A model generated the notes under the pieces. It was given only the letters and a program-made list of their open reading frames with translations, made no database searches and was not told the DNA's origin. From positions 1 to 42,697 of the forward strand of contig JAFMCL010000022.1 in NCBI GenBank assembly GCA_017857815.1: 42,697 bases of DNA. Direction: 5' to 3'. The position numbers and the translations under genes were made by a program. Source of the DNA: Flavobacteriaceae bacterium (GTDB taxonomy: Bacteria > Bacteroidota > Bacteroidia > Flavobacteriales > Flavobacteriaceae). This document shows positions 34,764 through 42,697 of this stretch, piece after piece; the first letter of the stretch is position 1; every line of letters starts with the position of its first letter.

Positions 34764-36035
34764 CTATCTGAAAATAGTCTGTTTTCTATCGGGCCCCAAG
34801 GATACAATTTTAATAGGTGTTTGAAGTTCTTTTTCAAGAAATTCGATATAATCAGAAAATGATTTTGGAAACTGGTTTTCTGAGGTCATTTGTGTTAAAT
34901 CCTCCTTCCACCCTTCCATTTCAATGTACTCTGGAGTGACTAATTCTGGAGAAATATCATAAGGAAAAAAGTCTATTGACCCTTCTGCGGTTTTGTAGCT
35001 GTTACAGATTTTAATTTTTTTAAAGCCTGAAAGCACATCACCTTTCATCATCATTAATTGGGTAACACCATTAACCTTAATGGCATATTTTAAAGCGACC
35101 AAATCAATCCAGCCACATCTTCTTGGTCTTCCAGTAGTCGACCCAAATTCATTACCTAGTTTGGCCATTCTTTTTCCGTCATGATCAAATAATTCAGTCG
35201 GAAAAGGTCCGCTTCCTACACGGGTAGCATAAGCCTTGAAAATTCCATAGACTTCTTTTATTTTATTAGGTGCAATCCCCAATCCTGTGCATGCTCCTGC
35301 CGCTGTTGTTGTTGAGGAGGTTACAAAAGGATAGGTACCAAAGTCAATATCTAAAAGGGATCCTTGGGCTCCTTCTGCTAGAATATTTTTTCCAGCCTCC
35401 TGTGCTTTTTGAAGATAGTTTTCGCTATCCACAAACTGACATTCTTTAAGAACCTTAATTCCTTCGAAAAATTCTTCTTCGAGTAAAGGAAGGTCATATT
35501 CGATATTACTATCGTAAAAGTCTAACATTTTTAAGTGCTTGTCGACCAATGACTTGTATTTTTCTTTCCAGACTTTAGAAACAATATCACCTACTCTAAT
35601 ACCGTTTCTTCCTGTCTTATCCATATAGGTTGGTCCGATACCTTTAAGCGTAGAGCCAATTTTTGCTTTTCCTTTAGAGGCTTCAGAAGCGGCATCCAAA
35701 AGTCTGTGGGTAGGTAAAATTAGATGCGCTTTCTTTGAGATTAACAATTTCTCGGAGTAATTGATTTTGTATGGAGCAAGGTTGTCCAATTCCCGTTTAA
35801 AGACAACTGGATCAATCACAACTCCATTCCCAATAAGATTCACTGCCTTCGGATGAAAAATTCCAGAAGGAATGGTATGTAAAACGTGTTTTATTCCTTC
35901 AAATTCGAGTGTATGTCCTGCATTAGGTCCTCCCTGGAATCGCGCAATTATATCATAGGATTTTGTTAATACATCAACTATTTTTCCTTTCCCTTCGTCG
36001 CCCCATTGGAGGCCTAGCAATAAATCTACTGGCAT
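34764..36035 (-). CDS. purA: Adenylosuccinate synthetase
   Basis: This 423-residue enzyme joins IMP and aspartate, using GTP, in AMP synthesis. The glycine-rich loop GDEGKGK is at residues 12-18, NAGHTLEF near 38, GIGPTYMDKTGR near 130, EGAQGSLLDIDFGTYPFVTS near 221, and TTGRPRRCGWID near 296. The length fits the family. It starts 6 nt after the stop of the Fur-family gene and is followed by the OstA-like gene. Confidence 0.97.
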   Translation of the reverse strand: MPVDLLLGLQWGDEGKGKIVDVLTKSYDIIARFQGGPNAGHTLEFEGIKHVLHTIPSGIFHPKAVNLIGNGVVIDPVVFKRELDNLAPYKINYSEKLLISKKAHLILPTHRLLDAASEASKGKAKIGSTLKGIGPTYMDKTGRNGIRVGDIVSKVWKEKYKSLVDKHLKMLDFYDSNIEYDLPLLEEEFFEGIKVLKECQFVDSENYLQKAQEAGKNILAEGAQGSLLDIDFGTYPFVTSSTTTAAGACTGLGIAPNKIKEVYGIFKAYATRVGSGPFPTELFDHDGKRMAKLGNEFGSTTGRPRRCGWIDLVALKYAIKVNGVTQLMMMKGDVLSGFKKIKICNSYKTAEGSIDFFPYDISPELVTPEYIEMEGWKEDLTQMTSENQFPKSFSDYIEFLEKELQTPIKIVSLGPDRKQTIFR

Positions 36036-36041
36036 ATTATA

Positions 36042-36491
36042 TTATAGTTTACTATTTTTTTTTGTGCCGTAAAAGTATAAAGAATGATTGTGAATATCAA
36101 TATCAAAAATCTCTTCTATGGTCTTTTTTATGTTTTGGATTCGGGGATCACAGAATTCCTTAACTTCTCCGGAATCCGTAAAGATTATGTGGTCGTGTTG
36201 ACGATCAAAATAAGACTTTTCGTATTGTGCTTGTGTTTTTCCAAATTGATGTTTTCGGACCAAGCCACATTCGAGTAATAACTCTATCGTATTGTATAAA
36301 GTCGCTCGACTCACACGATAGTTTTTGTTTTTCATCGTAATGTATAGCGTCTCGATATCAAAGTGTTCCTTGTTATTGTAAATCTCATAAAGAATCGCAA
36401 AACGTTCGGGGGTTTTGCGATGCGAATGCTTACTTAGGAAATTAATAAAAACTTCTTTTACTATTTCCTGATTTGATTTAATCGATTCCAT
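36042..36491 (-). CDS. Fur-family transcriptional regulator
   Basis: This protein of about 149 residues has the winged-helix core of the Fur family: [20 protein letters not shown] and [20 protein letters not shown], followed by the dimerisation part [20 protein letters not shown]. The second-site histidines HDH are kept, but the CxxC pairs of structural zinc sites are absent, so the metal (iron, zinc, manganese or peroxide sensing) cannot be named. An in-frame TTG 9 nt upstream is less likely than the ATG at 36491. A -7 box lies 6 nt before the ATG. It may be cotranscribed with purA and downstream genes. Confidence 0.88.
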   Translation of the reverse strand: MESIKSNQEIVKEVFINFLSKHSHRKTPERFAILYEIYNNKEHFDIETLYITMKNKNYRVSRATLYNTIELLLECGLVRKHQFGKTQAQYEKSYFDRQHDHIIFTDSGEVKEFCDPRIQNIKKTIEEIFDIDIHNHSLYFYGTKKNSKL

Positions 36492-36497
36492 ACGATG

Positions 36498-36505
36498 CAA
36501 AGATA
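36498..36505 (-). promoter_or_regulatory. -7 box just upstream of the Fur-family gene
   Basis: TATCTTTG on the minus strand matches TAnnTTTG and ends 6 nt before the ATG at 36491, so transcription would start at or near the start codon. Confidence 0.45.
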
Positions 36506-36514
36506 AGCGTAAAA

Positions 36515-38716
36515 TTAATCTCTCATAACTTTATCGATTCCTTTAATCTTCAAAAGATTTCCCAATAGTCGATTTATTATTGTTTTGTTCTTAACACTTA
36601 CGCAAATAACACCCGTAAATATTCCATCATCACTATCAAAACTTAATTTCATAATATTCACATTCATTTGATTTGAAATCAGCCGGGTTACATCGCTTAC
36701 GATACCCATATTGTCAATTCCAGAAAGCTTGAGGTTTACTGTAAATTCATCAGAAGAAGAATCCACCCATTTGGCTGCAATGATTCGATAGGCGTAGTTA
36801 GACTGAAGAGAAAGGGCGTTAGGACATTCTTTTTTGTGAACTTTAACTCCTTCATTGATCGTGATAAATCCAAATACTTCATCCCCAGCAATTGGATTAC
36901 AACAAGGGGATAAAGAATGTTTTAAATTCTCTCTTTCTTTTCCAAACACTAGGGTATCAAATTTTTGTGTGATTTCCTTGCTGTCTTTCTTAAGCAAAGT
37001 GTTTTTCTTTCTAATTCTCTTTTTAAAGAAGTTTAAAAAGCTGTTGTTGTATTCCGAATAAAAGTCTTTTAATTGTTTGTTGTCAATGGTACCCAATCCC
37101 ACACGATAAAAAAGATCTAAACTGCTGTTGAGCTTGAAAAAACGAAGCATATAGCTAGTTGTCTTTTCGTTTAGAGATATTTTAAGCTGCTTTAGTTTTC
37201 TTCTTAAGAGTTCTCTTCCGTCCTCGGCAATTCTTTTCTTTTCTTCATTTAAGGAAGACTTTATTTTTGATTTGGCCCTAGAAGTTATCACAAAATCAAA
37301 CCAGTTAGCAGTTGGCTTGATGCTCTCAGAAGTCATGATTTCAACAAGTTCACCACTTTTTAAAACCCTGCTAAGTGGAACTAACTTTCCGTTAACCCTG
37401 GCGCCACGTGTTTTCATTCCTATTTCAGTATGAATACTAAAGGCAAAGTCGAGAGCGGTAGCTCCTTTAGGAAGTGATTTTAATTCTCCATTAGGGGTGA
37501 AAACAAAAATTTCTTTTGCATAAAGATTTAGTTTAAAGCTCTCTACAAAATCAACTGCATTTTCAGTGTTATTTTCAAGAACTTCTTGCAGTTTATCTAG
37601 CCAACCTTCTATACCGATGTCTTTCTGTTCTCCATGTTTGTATTTGTAATGCGCTGCGTACCCCTTTTCGGCGATCTCATGCATACGTTCAGAACGGATT
37701 TGAATTTCTATCCACTTGTTTTCAGGCCCCATAACAGTTACGTGAAGTGCTTCGTATCCATTCGATTTTGGTCCAGTAATCCAATCTCTCAGTCGGGTAG
37801 GGTTAGGAACAAAATGATCTGTAATGATAGAATAAATCTTCCATGCCAAAAACTTTTCGTTTCTATGGGTAGCTTTATAGATTATTCGGATGGCAAATTT
37901 GTCAAAAACTTCTTCAAAAGTTATGTTTTGACTCAGCATTTTTCGGTGAATTGAAAAAATCGATTTACTTCTTCCTTTAACTTGGTACTTCAATCGTTCT
38001 TTATCGAGTGCCATTTCGATAATTCCAGAAAATGACTTTATATATTGATCCTGTACTTCTTTACTTTCTTCTATCTTATTTCGGATAGATTCAAAGCGGT
38101 TGGGTTCAATATATTTAAAACTTAAATCTTCAAGCTCTGTTTTGATGTTGTAAAGCCCAATGCGATGTGCAATCGGAGCATAAATGTAGAGCGTTTCTGA
38201 GGCGATTTTCAATTGCTTATGTTCGGCCATTCCGTCTAGTGTCTGCATGTTGTGCAAACGATCGGCAATCTTGATGATAATCACACGGATATCATCATTC
38301 AGAGTCAGTAACATTTTTCTGAAATTCTCCGCTTGTAGGGAGATGTCTTTGTCCTTTTTAAGATTGGATATTTTTGTAAGACCATCAACAATTTTAGAAA
38401 CGTTTGACCCAAAAAGTCTTTCGATGTCTTCCAGACCGTATTCTGAATCTTCAACTACGTCGTGAAGCAAAGCGGAGGCAATGGAAGTCGCATCCATCCC
38501 AATTTGGTGTGCAACTATTTTTGCAACGCTAATGGGATGAAAAACATAGGCTTCTCCTGTTTTTCTTCGTTGGGTTTTATGCGCGTCAACTGCTGTGTCA
38601 AAAGCAGCCCGGATCATTTTCTTATCCTCTTTGGTTAGCGTTTGATAACTGATTCGCAAAAGCTCTTTGTATTGCTTTGCAATTTCTTTATTCTCTATTT
38701 CGTCGCTAACAATCAT
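36515..38716 (-). CDS. Bifunctional (p)ppGpp synthetase/hydrolase (RelA/SpoT)
   Basis: This 733-residue enzyme makes and degrades the alarmone (p)ppGpp. Residues about 40-190 form the hydrolase HD domain ([23 protein letters not shown] with HD at 85-86). The synthetase domain follows (about 235-350), with [19 protein letters not shown] and [24 protein letters not shown] domain ([20 protein letters not shown]) and a C-terminal ACT domain ([20 protein letters not shown]) regulate it. Both halves keep their main motifs, so it is likely bifunctional. It lies 14 nt upstream of the Fur-family region. Confidence 0.95.
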   Translation of the reverse strand: MIVSDEIENKEIAKQYKELLRISYQTLTKEDKKMIRAAFDTAVDAHKTQRRKTGEAYVFHPISVAKIVAHQIGMDATSIASALLHDVVEDSEYGLEDIERLFGSNVSKIVDGLTKISNLKKDKDISLQAENFRKMLLTLNDDIRVIIIKIADRLHNMQTLDGMAEHKQLKIASETLYIYAPIAHRIGLYNIKTELEDLSFKYIEPNRFESIRNKIEESKEVQDQYIKSFSGIIEMALDKERLKYQVKGRSKSIFSIHRKMLSQNITFEEVFDKFAIRIIYKATHRNEKFLAWKIYSIITDHFVPNPTRLRDWITGPKSNGYEALHVTVMGPENKWIEIQIRSERMHEIAEKGYAAHYKYKHGEQKDIGIEGWLDKLQEVLENNTENAVDFVESFKLNLYAKEIFVFTPNGELKSLPKGATALDFAFSIHTEIGMKTRGARVNGKLVPLSRVLKSGELVEIMTSESIKPTANWFDFVITSRAKSKIKSSLNEEKKRIAEDGRELLRRKLKQLKISLNEKTTSYMLRFFKLNSSLDLFYRVGLGTIDNKQLKDFYSEYNNSFLNFFKKRIRKKNTLLKKDSKEITQKFDTLVFGKERENLKHSLSPCCNPIAGDEVFGFITINEGVKVHKKECPNALSLQSNYAYRIIAAKWVDSSSDEFTVNLKLSGIDNMGIVSDVTRLISNQMNVNIMKLSFDSDDGIFTGVICVSVKNKTIINRLLGNLLKIKGIDKVMRD

Positions 38717-38755
38717 CTTTATCTAAAGTACTTGAAAATTTTTGTTTATTCAAAA

Positions 38756-39535
38756 TTAATCCTCGATAACATGATACATCAAAATCCCTGCCGAAACGGA
38801 TAAATTCAATGAATCTATTGGAGGTTTTACTGGGATTTTAACAATGACATCTGCTTGTTCTAACCAAATCGAACTCAAGCCCATGTCTTCGGTTCCAAAA
38901 ACCAAAGCTGTTGGTCGGGTATAACTTATTTTTTTATAGTCTTGTGCTTTTTCACTTAAAGCAGCCGCTATGATGTTTAAACTATTTTCTTTGAGATAAT
39001 TGATCACATTCTCAGAGCTATCAAGGGCAATCGGGAGGGCAAAAACACCACCCAAGCTGTTTCTGACAACTGTCGGATGATATAGGTCTGTCCTTGGATT
39101 TGAAATAATTACCGCATCCATTCCTGCAGCTGAAGCCGTCCGGAGTAGCGCCCCAATGTTCCCTGGTTTTTCGGGGGCTTCGACGACTAAAACAAGGCTG
39201 TTTTTATTTAATTTTAATTGGTCTAAATCATGTGATTTAGACTTGACAATTGCAATTATTTTTTCTGAACCTGATCGAATGCTAATGCTGTTAAAAAGTG
39301 ATTCATTTAATTCAAAAAAGGGTGTTTTGGTTTTAAGCTGAAAATCTTTTAAATATTTTTCTTTAACAAAGATACTTTCCAATTGATAGCCTTTTTCCAT
39401 TGCACGGAGCAATTCGCGTTCGCCTTCAATTACGAAACAGCCTTGCCTTTTTCTTTCCCTAGACTTAACTAATAAAAGCTTTAATCTTTTAATAGCGGGA
39501 TTTTGGCTACTTGTTATTTTTATTGTAAAATCCAT
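38756..39535 (-). CDS. TrmH/SpoU-family RNA methyltransferase
   Basis: This 259-residue enzyme has the SPOUT knot of 2'-O-ribose methyltransferases. Motif 1 is EAPEKPGNIGALLRTASAAG (near 119), motif 2 FGTEDMGLS (near 208), and motif 3 IPVKPPIDSLNLSVSAGILM (near 228). The N-terminal part (SSQNPAIKRLKLL, KRQGCFVIEGERELLRAMEK) is the substrate-binding domain of RlmB/TrmH relatives. The usual motif 2 NEGxG appears as TEDMG here. The RNA substrate cannot be told from sequence. A -7 box lies 4 nt before the ATG. Confidence 0.9.
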   Translation of the reverse strand: MDFTIKITSSQNPAIKRLKLLLVKSRERKRQGCFVIEGERELLRAMEKGYQLESIFVKEKYLKDFQLKTKTPFFELNESLFNSISIRSGSEKIIAIVKSKSHDLDQLKLNKNSLVLVVEAPEKPGNIGALLRTASAAGMDAVIISNPRTDLYHPTVVRNSLGGVFALPIALDSSENVINYLKENSLNIIAAALSEKAQDYKKISYTRPTALVFGTEDMGLSSIWLEQADVIVKIPVKPPIDSLNLSVSAGILMYHVIED

Positions 39536-39539
39536 AGCT

Positions 39540-39547
39540 CAAAGATA
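39540..39547 (-). promoter_or_regulatory. -7 box touching the methyltransferase start
   Basis: TATCTTTG on the minus strand matches TAnnTTTG and ends 4 nt before the ATG at 39535. If used, the message would have little or no leader. Confidence 0.45.
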
Positions 39548-39572
39548 CATTTCCCTGATCTAAAATAATGGA

Positions 39573-40631
39573 TTACTCCTTAATGGATTTTTTATGATGA
39601 TTAATGACCAATCCAACCATTTCATTGTAACTAACAATTCCACTTTTTTGACCGTTGGCTTTTAGGTATCCATCATATGTTTTTTTAAAAACAGGTCTCA
39701 ATGGATTTTTATAGTCCATCCAAAACCGGTTGATAGCCCTGATGTTTTTCACGATACCCAGGTTCAGGTTTCCTATCATTTCAATTGCTTTTTCGCGATC
39801 GGCTATCAACAAATCGCCATAACAATATCTTGTTGCAAATGTATAGCCAGCATATTGAACATAAGGGTCTTCACTATTTATTGCTGAGAAAAATGCAATA
39901 AAGTTGGCTTCTTTTTCTGAGGCATAACCCATTTGATGTGCTGTCTCATGTAGAATCGTTGTGATGAAGCTGATCTTAGGAATTTTACTATTCACCTGTG
40001 CCTCTAAGGTTAAAGGATTCAAATAACCGGAATAACCCATGTAGGTTAACGGGAGGCTAAAGAGTGATTTTTTAATTTTGTGAACTCCTTCTAGTTGATT
40101 GTTTGTTAGGGGGTCAAAAGAAACTGCTTTTTCAAATAATTCCACCTTCGAATATGGAAAATCAACGGCTAAACTGTCAATTCCCACCAGACTCAGATGA
40201 AGCTCGTTAGACTTTGTGATCAGATCGTTTAGTGTATTTTCTAGATCAGTTTGATCATATTCGATACTCATTCCCATCTGCTCGTTCAATGGTTTTCTGT
40301 GATAATTAATTCCCCAAGAAAGATGAAACAAAAGTGAAATCAAAGCAACCAAAGCACCGATGTCTCGAACAATATGAAGTGGTTTTTTAACCTCTTCGGT
40401 GAAGAATTTATAGAAATATCTGATTGAAAAAACAATCATAAAAAAATATAAAACATCACCAGCAGAAAAAGGAAATAAATTAAAGAACCCTCCGTGCAGT
40501 TTAGAAACAAGCGGGTAAAATTTTTCACTGTAGCAGGATTCAACCCACTCAGGGTTTCTTCGGATATAATAAATAAAAAGGAGTTGAGGTAAAATAGAAA
40601 TCCAAAGTAGACGACTGGTTTTATGTTTCAT
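39573..40631 (-). CDS. DUF3810 membrane metalloprotease-like protein
   Basis: This 352-residue protein matches the DUF3810 family. The N-terminus has three membrane segments (about residues 8-22, 55-75, 92-108). The C-terminal domain holds the zinc-binding motif HETAH (228-232) followed by an acidic cluster SEKEANF (238-244) that could give a third ligand. This is the classic HExxH arrangement, so a membrane-bound zinc protease is likely, but the substrate is unknown. It is downstream of the cyclophilin-FKBP gene beyond a terminator. Confidence 0.82.
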   Translation of the reverse strand: MKHKTSRLLWISILPQLLFIYYIRRNPEWVESCYSEKFYPLVSKLHGGFFNLFPFSAGDVLYFFMIVFSIRYFYKFFTEEVKKPLHIVRDIGALVALISLLFHLSWGINYHRKPLNEQMGMSIEYDQTDLENTLNDLITKSNELHLSLVGIDSLAVDFPYSKVELFEKAVSFDPLTNNQLEGVHKIKKSLFSLPLTYMGYSGYLNPLTLEAQVNSKIPKISFITTILHETAHQMGYASEKEANFIAFFSAINSEDPYVQYAGYTFATRYCYGDLLIADREKAIEMIGNLNLGIVKNIRAINRFWMDYKNPLRPVFKKTYDGYLKANGQKSGIVSYNEMVGLVINHHKKSIKE

Positions 40632-40645
40632 TCCATTAAATAAAA

Positions 40646-40671
40646 AAAGCCCATTTTAAACAATGGGCTTT
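40646..40671 (-). terminator. Rho-independent terminator after the cyclophilin-FKBP gene
   Basis: AAAGCCCATT (40646-40655) and AATGGGCTTT (40662-40671) form a perfect 10-bp stem with loop TTAAAC. On the minus strand the stem is followed by a T-run. It lies between the isomerase stop (40689) and the DUF3810 start (40631). Confidence 0.85.
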
Positions 40672-40688
40672 AGTAGTTTGTTCTTTAT

Positions 40689-41768
40689 CTATTTAATTAG
40701 CTCAACAATCTCAACTTCAAATACTAAGTCAGATTTTGGTGGAATACCACCGTTGCCATTCTCTCCATAAGCGATGTCATAAGGAAGAAAAAGTGTTGCT
40801 TTATCTCCTACATTTAATAGTTTTAATCCTTCTTTAAAACCTTCAATCATTCTTGCCTCCTCACTTACATCTGCAGGAATCGGCTGATATTGCCCAGCAG
40901 CTTTTCTATTTTCATTAACGATGCCAAGTGCTTCTGCGGTTTTTAAGTTGCTAGTTTCCAGGATCACCCCATCTGCAAAATAAACAGCATAGTGAGTCAA
41001 TGCTTTGTTGGTTGTGGTTACTTTTGCACCCGTTCCTTTTTCACTAATAAAATATTGTAACCCAGAAGCAGTGGTCGTTGCTTGTGATTTTTGGTCTTCA
41101 AATCGTGCAACAGTTTTTTTGACCAATTCAGCTGACTTTTCTGCTTTCTCTTTTTCTGCAATGGCTTTGTCAGCAAAATAACTAGAGAAAACTTCAGGAG
41201 CATCGAAACTACGAGCTTCACTTCCTTTTCGTATGATAGTAATTTTTTTGATGGTGTCATTTTGAGCAATGCTATCTACAACCTCCTGACCTTTTACTAC
41301 TTTTCCAAATACTGTATGCTTACCATTTAACCATGAAGTTTCTTTATAAGTGATAAAAAACTGACTTCCATTAGTCGCTGGTCCAGAATTGGCCATTGAT
41401 AGTATACCAGGACCATTGTGGGCTAAATCTGTAAACTCATCGTCAAAGCTATAGCCAGGACCTCCAGTTCCTATGCCAGTTGGATCTCCCCCTTGAACCA
41501 TAAAGTCTTTTATAACCCTGTGAAATAGTAAACCATTATAATATTTTTTTCCTTTAAATTCTTCAGCAACTTCTTTATTATTTCCTTCACTTAAAGAAAC
41601 AAAATTGGCGACTGTAATGGGTGTTTTTTCCATTTCCAGTCTTAAGATGACATTCCCTTTGTTGGTTTCTAGGTCAGCATATAATCCAGAATCAAGATCG
41701 GGATATTGTGTGTCGCAACCCATCACGAGTGCAATCATAAACATACCAACTAATTTCATTTTTTTCAT
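40689..41768 (-). CDS. Cyclophilin-FKBP fusion peptidyl-prolyl isomerase, lipoprotein
   Basis: This 359-residue protein joins two isomerase folds. A lipobox (ALVMGC, Cys near residue 18) anchors it. The cyclophilin domain (about residues 30-185) has FHRVIKDFMVQGGDPTGIGT, then FFITYKETSWLNGKHTVFGK, the usual active-site blocks. A lysine-rich linker leads to an FKBP domain (about 230-358) with GLQYFISEKGTGAK, EGFKEGLKLLNVGDKATLFL and YDIAYGENGNGGIPPKSDL. It starts 4 nt inside the gldI end and is likely cotranscribed with it. It is expected to help protein folding in the periplasm. Confidence 0.92.
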   Translation of the reverse strand: MKKMKLVGMFMIALVMGCDTQYPDLDSGLYADLETNKGNVILRLEMEKTPITVANFVSLSEGNNKEVAEEFKGKKYYNGLLFHRVIKDFMVQGGDPTGIGTGGPGYSFDDEFTDLAHNGPGILSMANSGPATNGSQFFITYKETSWLNGKHTVFGKVVKGQEVVDSIAQNDTIKKITIIRKGSEARSFDAPEVFSSYFADKAIAEKEKAEKSAELVKKTVARFEDQKSQATTTASGLQYFISEKGTGAKVTTTNKALTHYAVYFADGVILETSNLKTAEALGIVNENRKAAGQYQPIPADVSEEARMIEGFKEGLKLLNVGDKATLFLPYDIAYGENGNGGIPPKSDLVFEVEIVELIK

Positions 41769-42310
41769 GGGTTTTTATTTTTTTCAAGTTTTAAAAGTTC
41801 AATGGTAAAACGAAGCGGTTGGTTGATTCCAATTTTATCTCCATCTCCCTGATATCCGAAGCAAAGGTAGGAAGGAAAAAGAAAAACTGCAACATCTCCT
41901 GACTTCATGACCTTAATTCCCTCCCGAAGGGCTGGTATCAAGTCTTCTTGGTCAACAAAAAAAGAGACAACTCCTAAAGCTGCTTCATCATACAATAAGT
42001 TTTCGTTTAAGTCTTCAATTCTGTAAGAAAATGTGACGCGGTCTCCACGTTCAGGAACAAATAAAGATTCATTATTTTCTTTTTTAAAAGCATACCAAAA
42101 CCCTTTTGGAGAAATTTTAAATTCTAAATTTTGTTCTTGTTTTATTATTTTTCTAAAAAGAGTTTGTTCTACTGATAAAGTATTTTTATTTCTTATAGCA
42201 GATTCTTTCAAGAAAAACTGCTTTTGTTTGTTAATTGGGCGTCTTGGTTCTAGCTCTTTGCATCCTAGGAAGAAAATAACGGTAAGCATGAAAATCGTAA
42301 TGTTCTTCAT
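41765..42310 (-). CDS. gldI: Gliding-motility-associated peptidyl-prolyl isomerase GldI
   Basis: This 181-residue lipoprotein (lipobox FFLGC, Cys near residue 17) has an FKBP domain in its second half: GDRVTFSYRIEDLNENLLYD, then REGIKVMKSGDVAVFLFPSY and GIGINQPLRF-like end strands. In flavobacteria this protein, coded just before a cyclophilin-FKBP gene and after a DHH phosphoesterase gene, is GldI, required for gliding in F. johnsoniae. Its presence suggests, but does not prove, a gliding or type IX secretion background. It overlaps both neighbours by 4 nt. Confidence 0.85.
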   Translation of the reverse strand: MKNITIFMLTVIFFLGCKELEPRRPINKQKQFFLKESAIRNKNTLSVEQTLFRKIIKQEQNLEFKISPKGFWYAFKKENNESLFVPERGDRVTFSYRIEDLNENLLYDEAALGVVSFFVDQEDLIPALREGIKVMKSGDVAVFLFPSYLCFGYQGDGDKIGINQPLRFTIELLKLEKNKNP

Positions 42311-42697
42311 TGAAGCAGATTTTTGACTTTTGAAATGGAATTTATAAACTTCGATTCAGTTTCCGACAAACTAAGTTTTGATGCGCCACCAGCTGCATTG
42401 TGATGTCCTCCACCATTAAAATATGTTCTTGCAAAATCATTTACAGAGAAAGCCCCTTTAGATCTAAAAGACATTTTTATTATTTGTTCCTGCTCGTTTT
42501 CAATCATAATTACTGCCACTGAAATCCCTACAAGGCTGAGACCATAATTTACGAAACCCTCCGTGTCTCCTTTCTTGAAATTATTTCTATTAAGTTCTTC
42601 TTGAGAAATTGTAATATAGACGACAGGTAGTTCCTCAATTCTCTTCAAATTGGTTAGGGCTGTTCCCAGGAGACGCAAACGATCAAAGGTGAAAGTA
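42307..42697 (-). CDS. DHH-family phosphoesterase (cut by window edge)
   Basis: Only the C-terminal part (about 130 residues) is present, and the frame stays open to base 42697, so internal start codons are not real starts. It carries the DHHA1 signature FNGGGHHNAAGGAS about 45 residues from the end. DHH/DHHA1 proteins of this size class (NrnA-like) degrade nanoRNA or cyclic dinucleotide products. The N-terminal DHH motif would lie beyond the window. It overlaps gldI by 4 nt; this order is conserved in flavobacteria. Confidence 0.85.
   Translation of the reverse strand, partial: TFTFDRLRLLGTALTNLKRIEELPVVYITISQEELNRNNFKKGDTEGFVNYGLSLVGISVAVIMIENEQEQIIKMSFRSKGAFSVNDFARTYFNGGGHHNAAGGASKLSLSETESKFINSISKVKNLLQ

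Noticed and set aside
1..42697. tRNA or rRNA genes
   Set aside because: No cloverleaf-like or rRNA-like sequence was recognised in the short intergenic gaps.

Overview
The window (42.7 kb, AT-rich) comes from a member of the Bacteroidota, most likely family Flavobacteriaceae. The evidence is GldI next to a cyclophilin-FKBP lipoprotein, tandem DUF368 proteins, DUF349, DUF3810, DUF5606 and OstA-like proteins, weak Shine-Dalgarno sequences, and many promoter -7 boxes of the Bacteroidota form TAnnTTTG. No tRNA, rRNA, CRISPR array or complete insertion sequence was seen.

Bases 1 to about 12,000 look like accessory DNA with nearly every gene on the minus strand. They hold the N-terminal part of a restriction-methyltransferase-like enzyme, a SET-domain protein, a frameshifted tyrosine-recombinase remnant with an IntI-like tail, and a sugar module (AraC regulator, MFS sugar porter, 1080-residue DUF5107-TPR protein). 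After that comes a run of small cassette-like units: a secreted protein, an orphan polymorphic-toxin tip with a likely immunity protein, a small membrane protein, a Bor-family lipoprotein, and an S41 peptidase. The units are separated by long imperfect palindromes, most of which begin ACAACGG on the plus strand and end in GTTGT or a variant. They resemble integron attC sites in layout but mostly do not match the canonical GTTRRRY core. The sugar module lies between two of these palindromes and is bracketed by a 10-bp inverted repeat. This array is the most interesting part of the window.

From about 12,050 on the content is core genome. It includes lysA and dapD (lysine and diaminopimelate synthesis), sucC (TCA cycle), a small heat-shock protein, uvrB with a GNAT acetyltransferase, a conserved protein with a possible kinase-like fold, and an overlapping minus-strand set (tsaC-like, cca, ctaA, a pRiA4b ORF-3-like protein). 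A plus-strand operon follows: ruvX, def, a DUF5606 gene and mazG.

A long minus-strand series runs from about 42.7 to 25.7 kb. It carries a DHH phosphoesterase (cut by the window end), gldI, the cyclophilin-FKBP gene, a DUF3810 protein, a TrmH/SpoU methyltransferase, a RelA/SpoT enzyme, a Fur-family regulator, purA, an OstA-like protein, a class III aminotransferase, a TPR protein, two DUF368 transporters, aroE and a DUF349 protein. Short gaps and 4-nt overlaps suggest several operons, with cell-envelope maintenance (OstA-like, DUF368, lysA, dapD, gliding-associated isomerases) a recurring theme.
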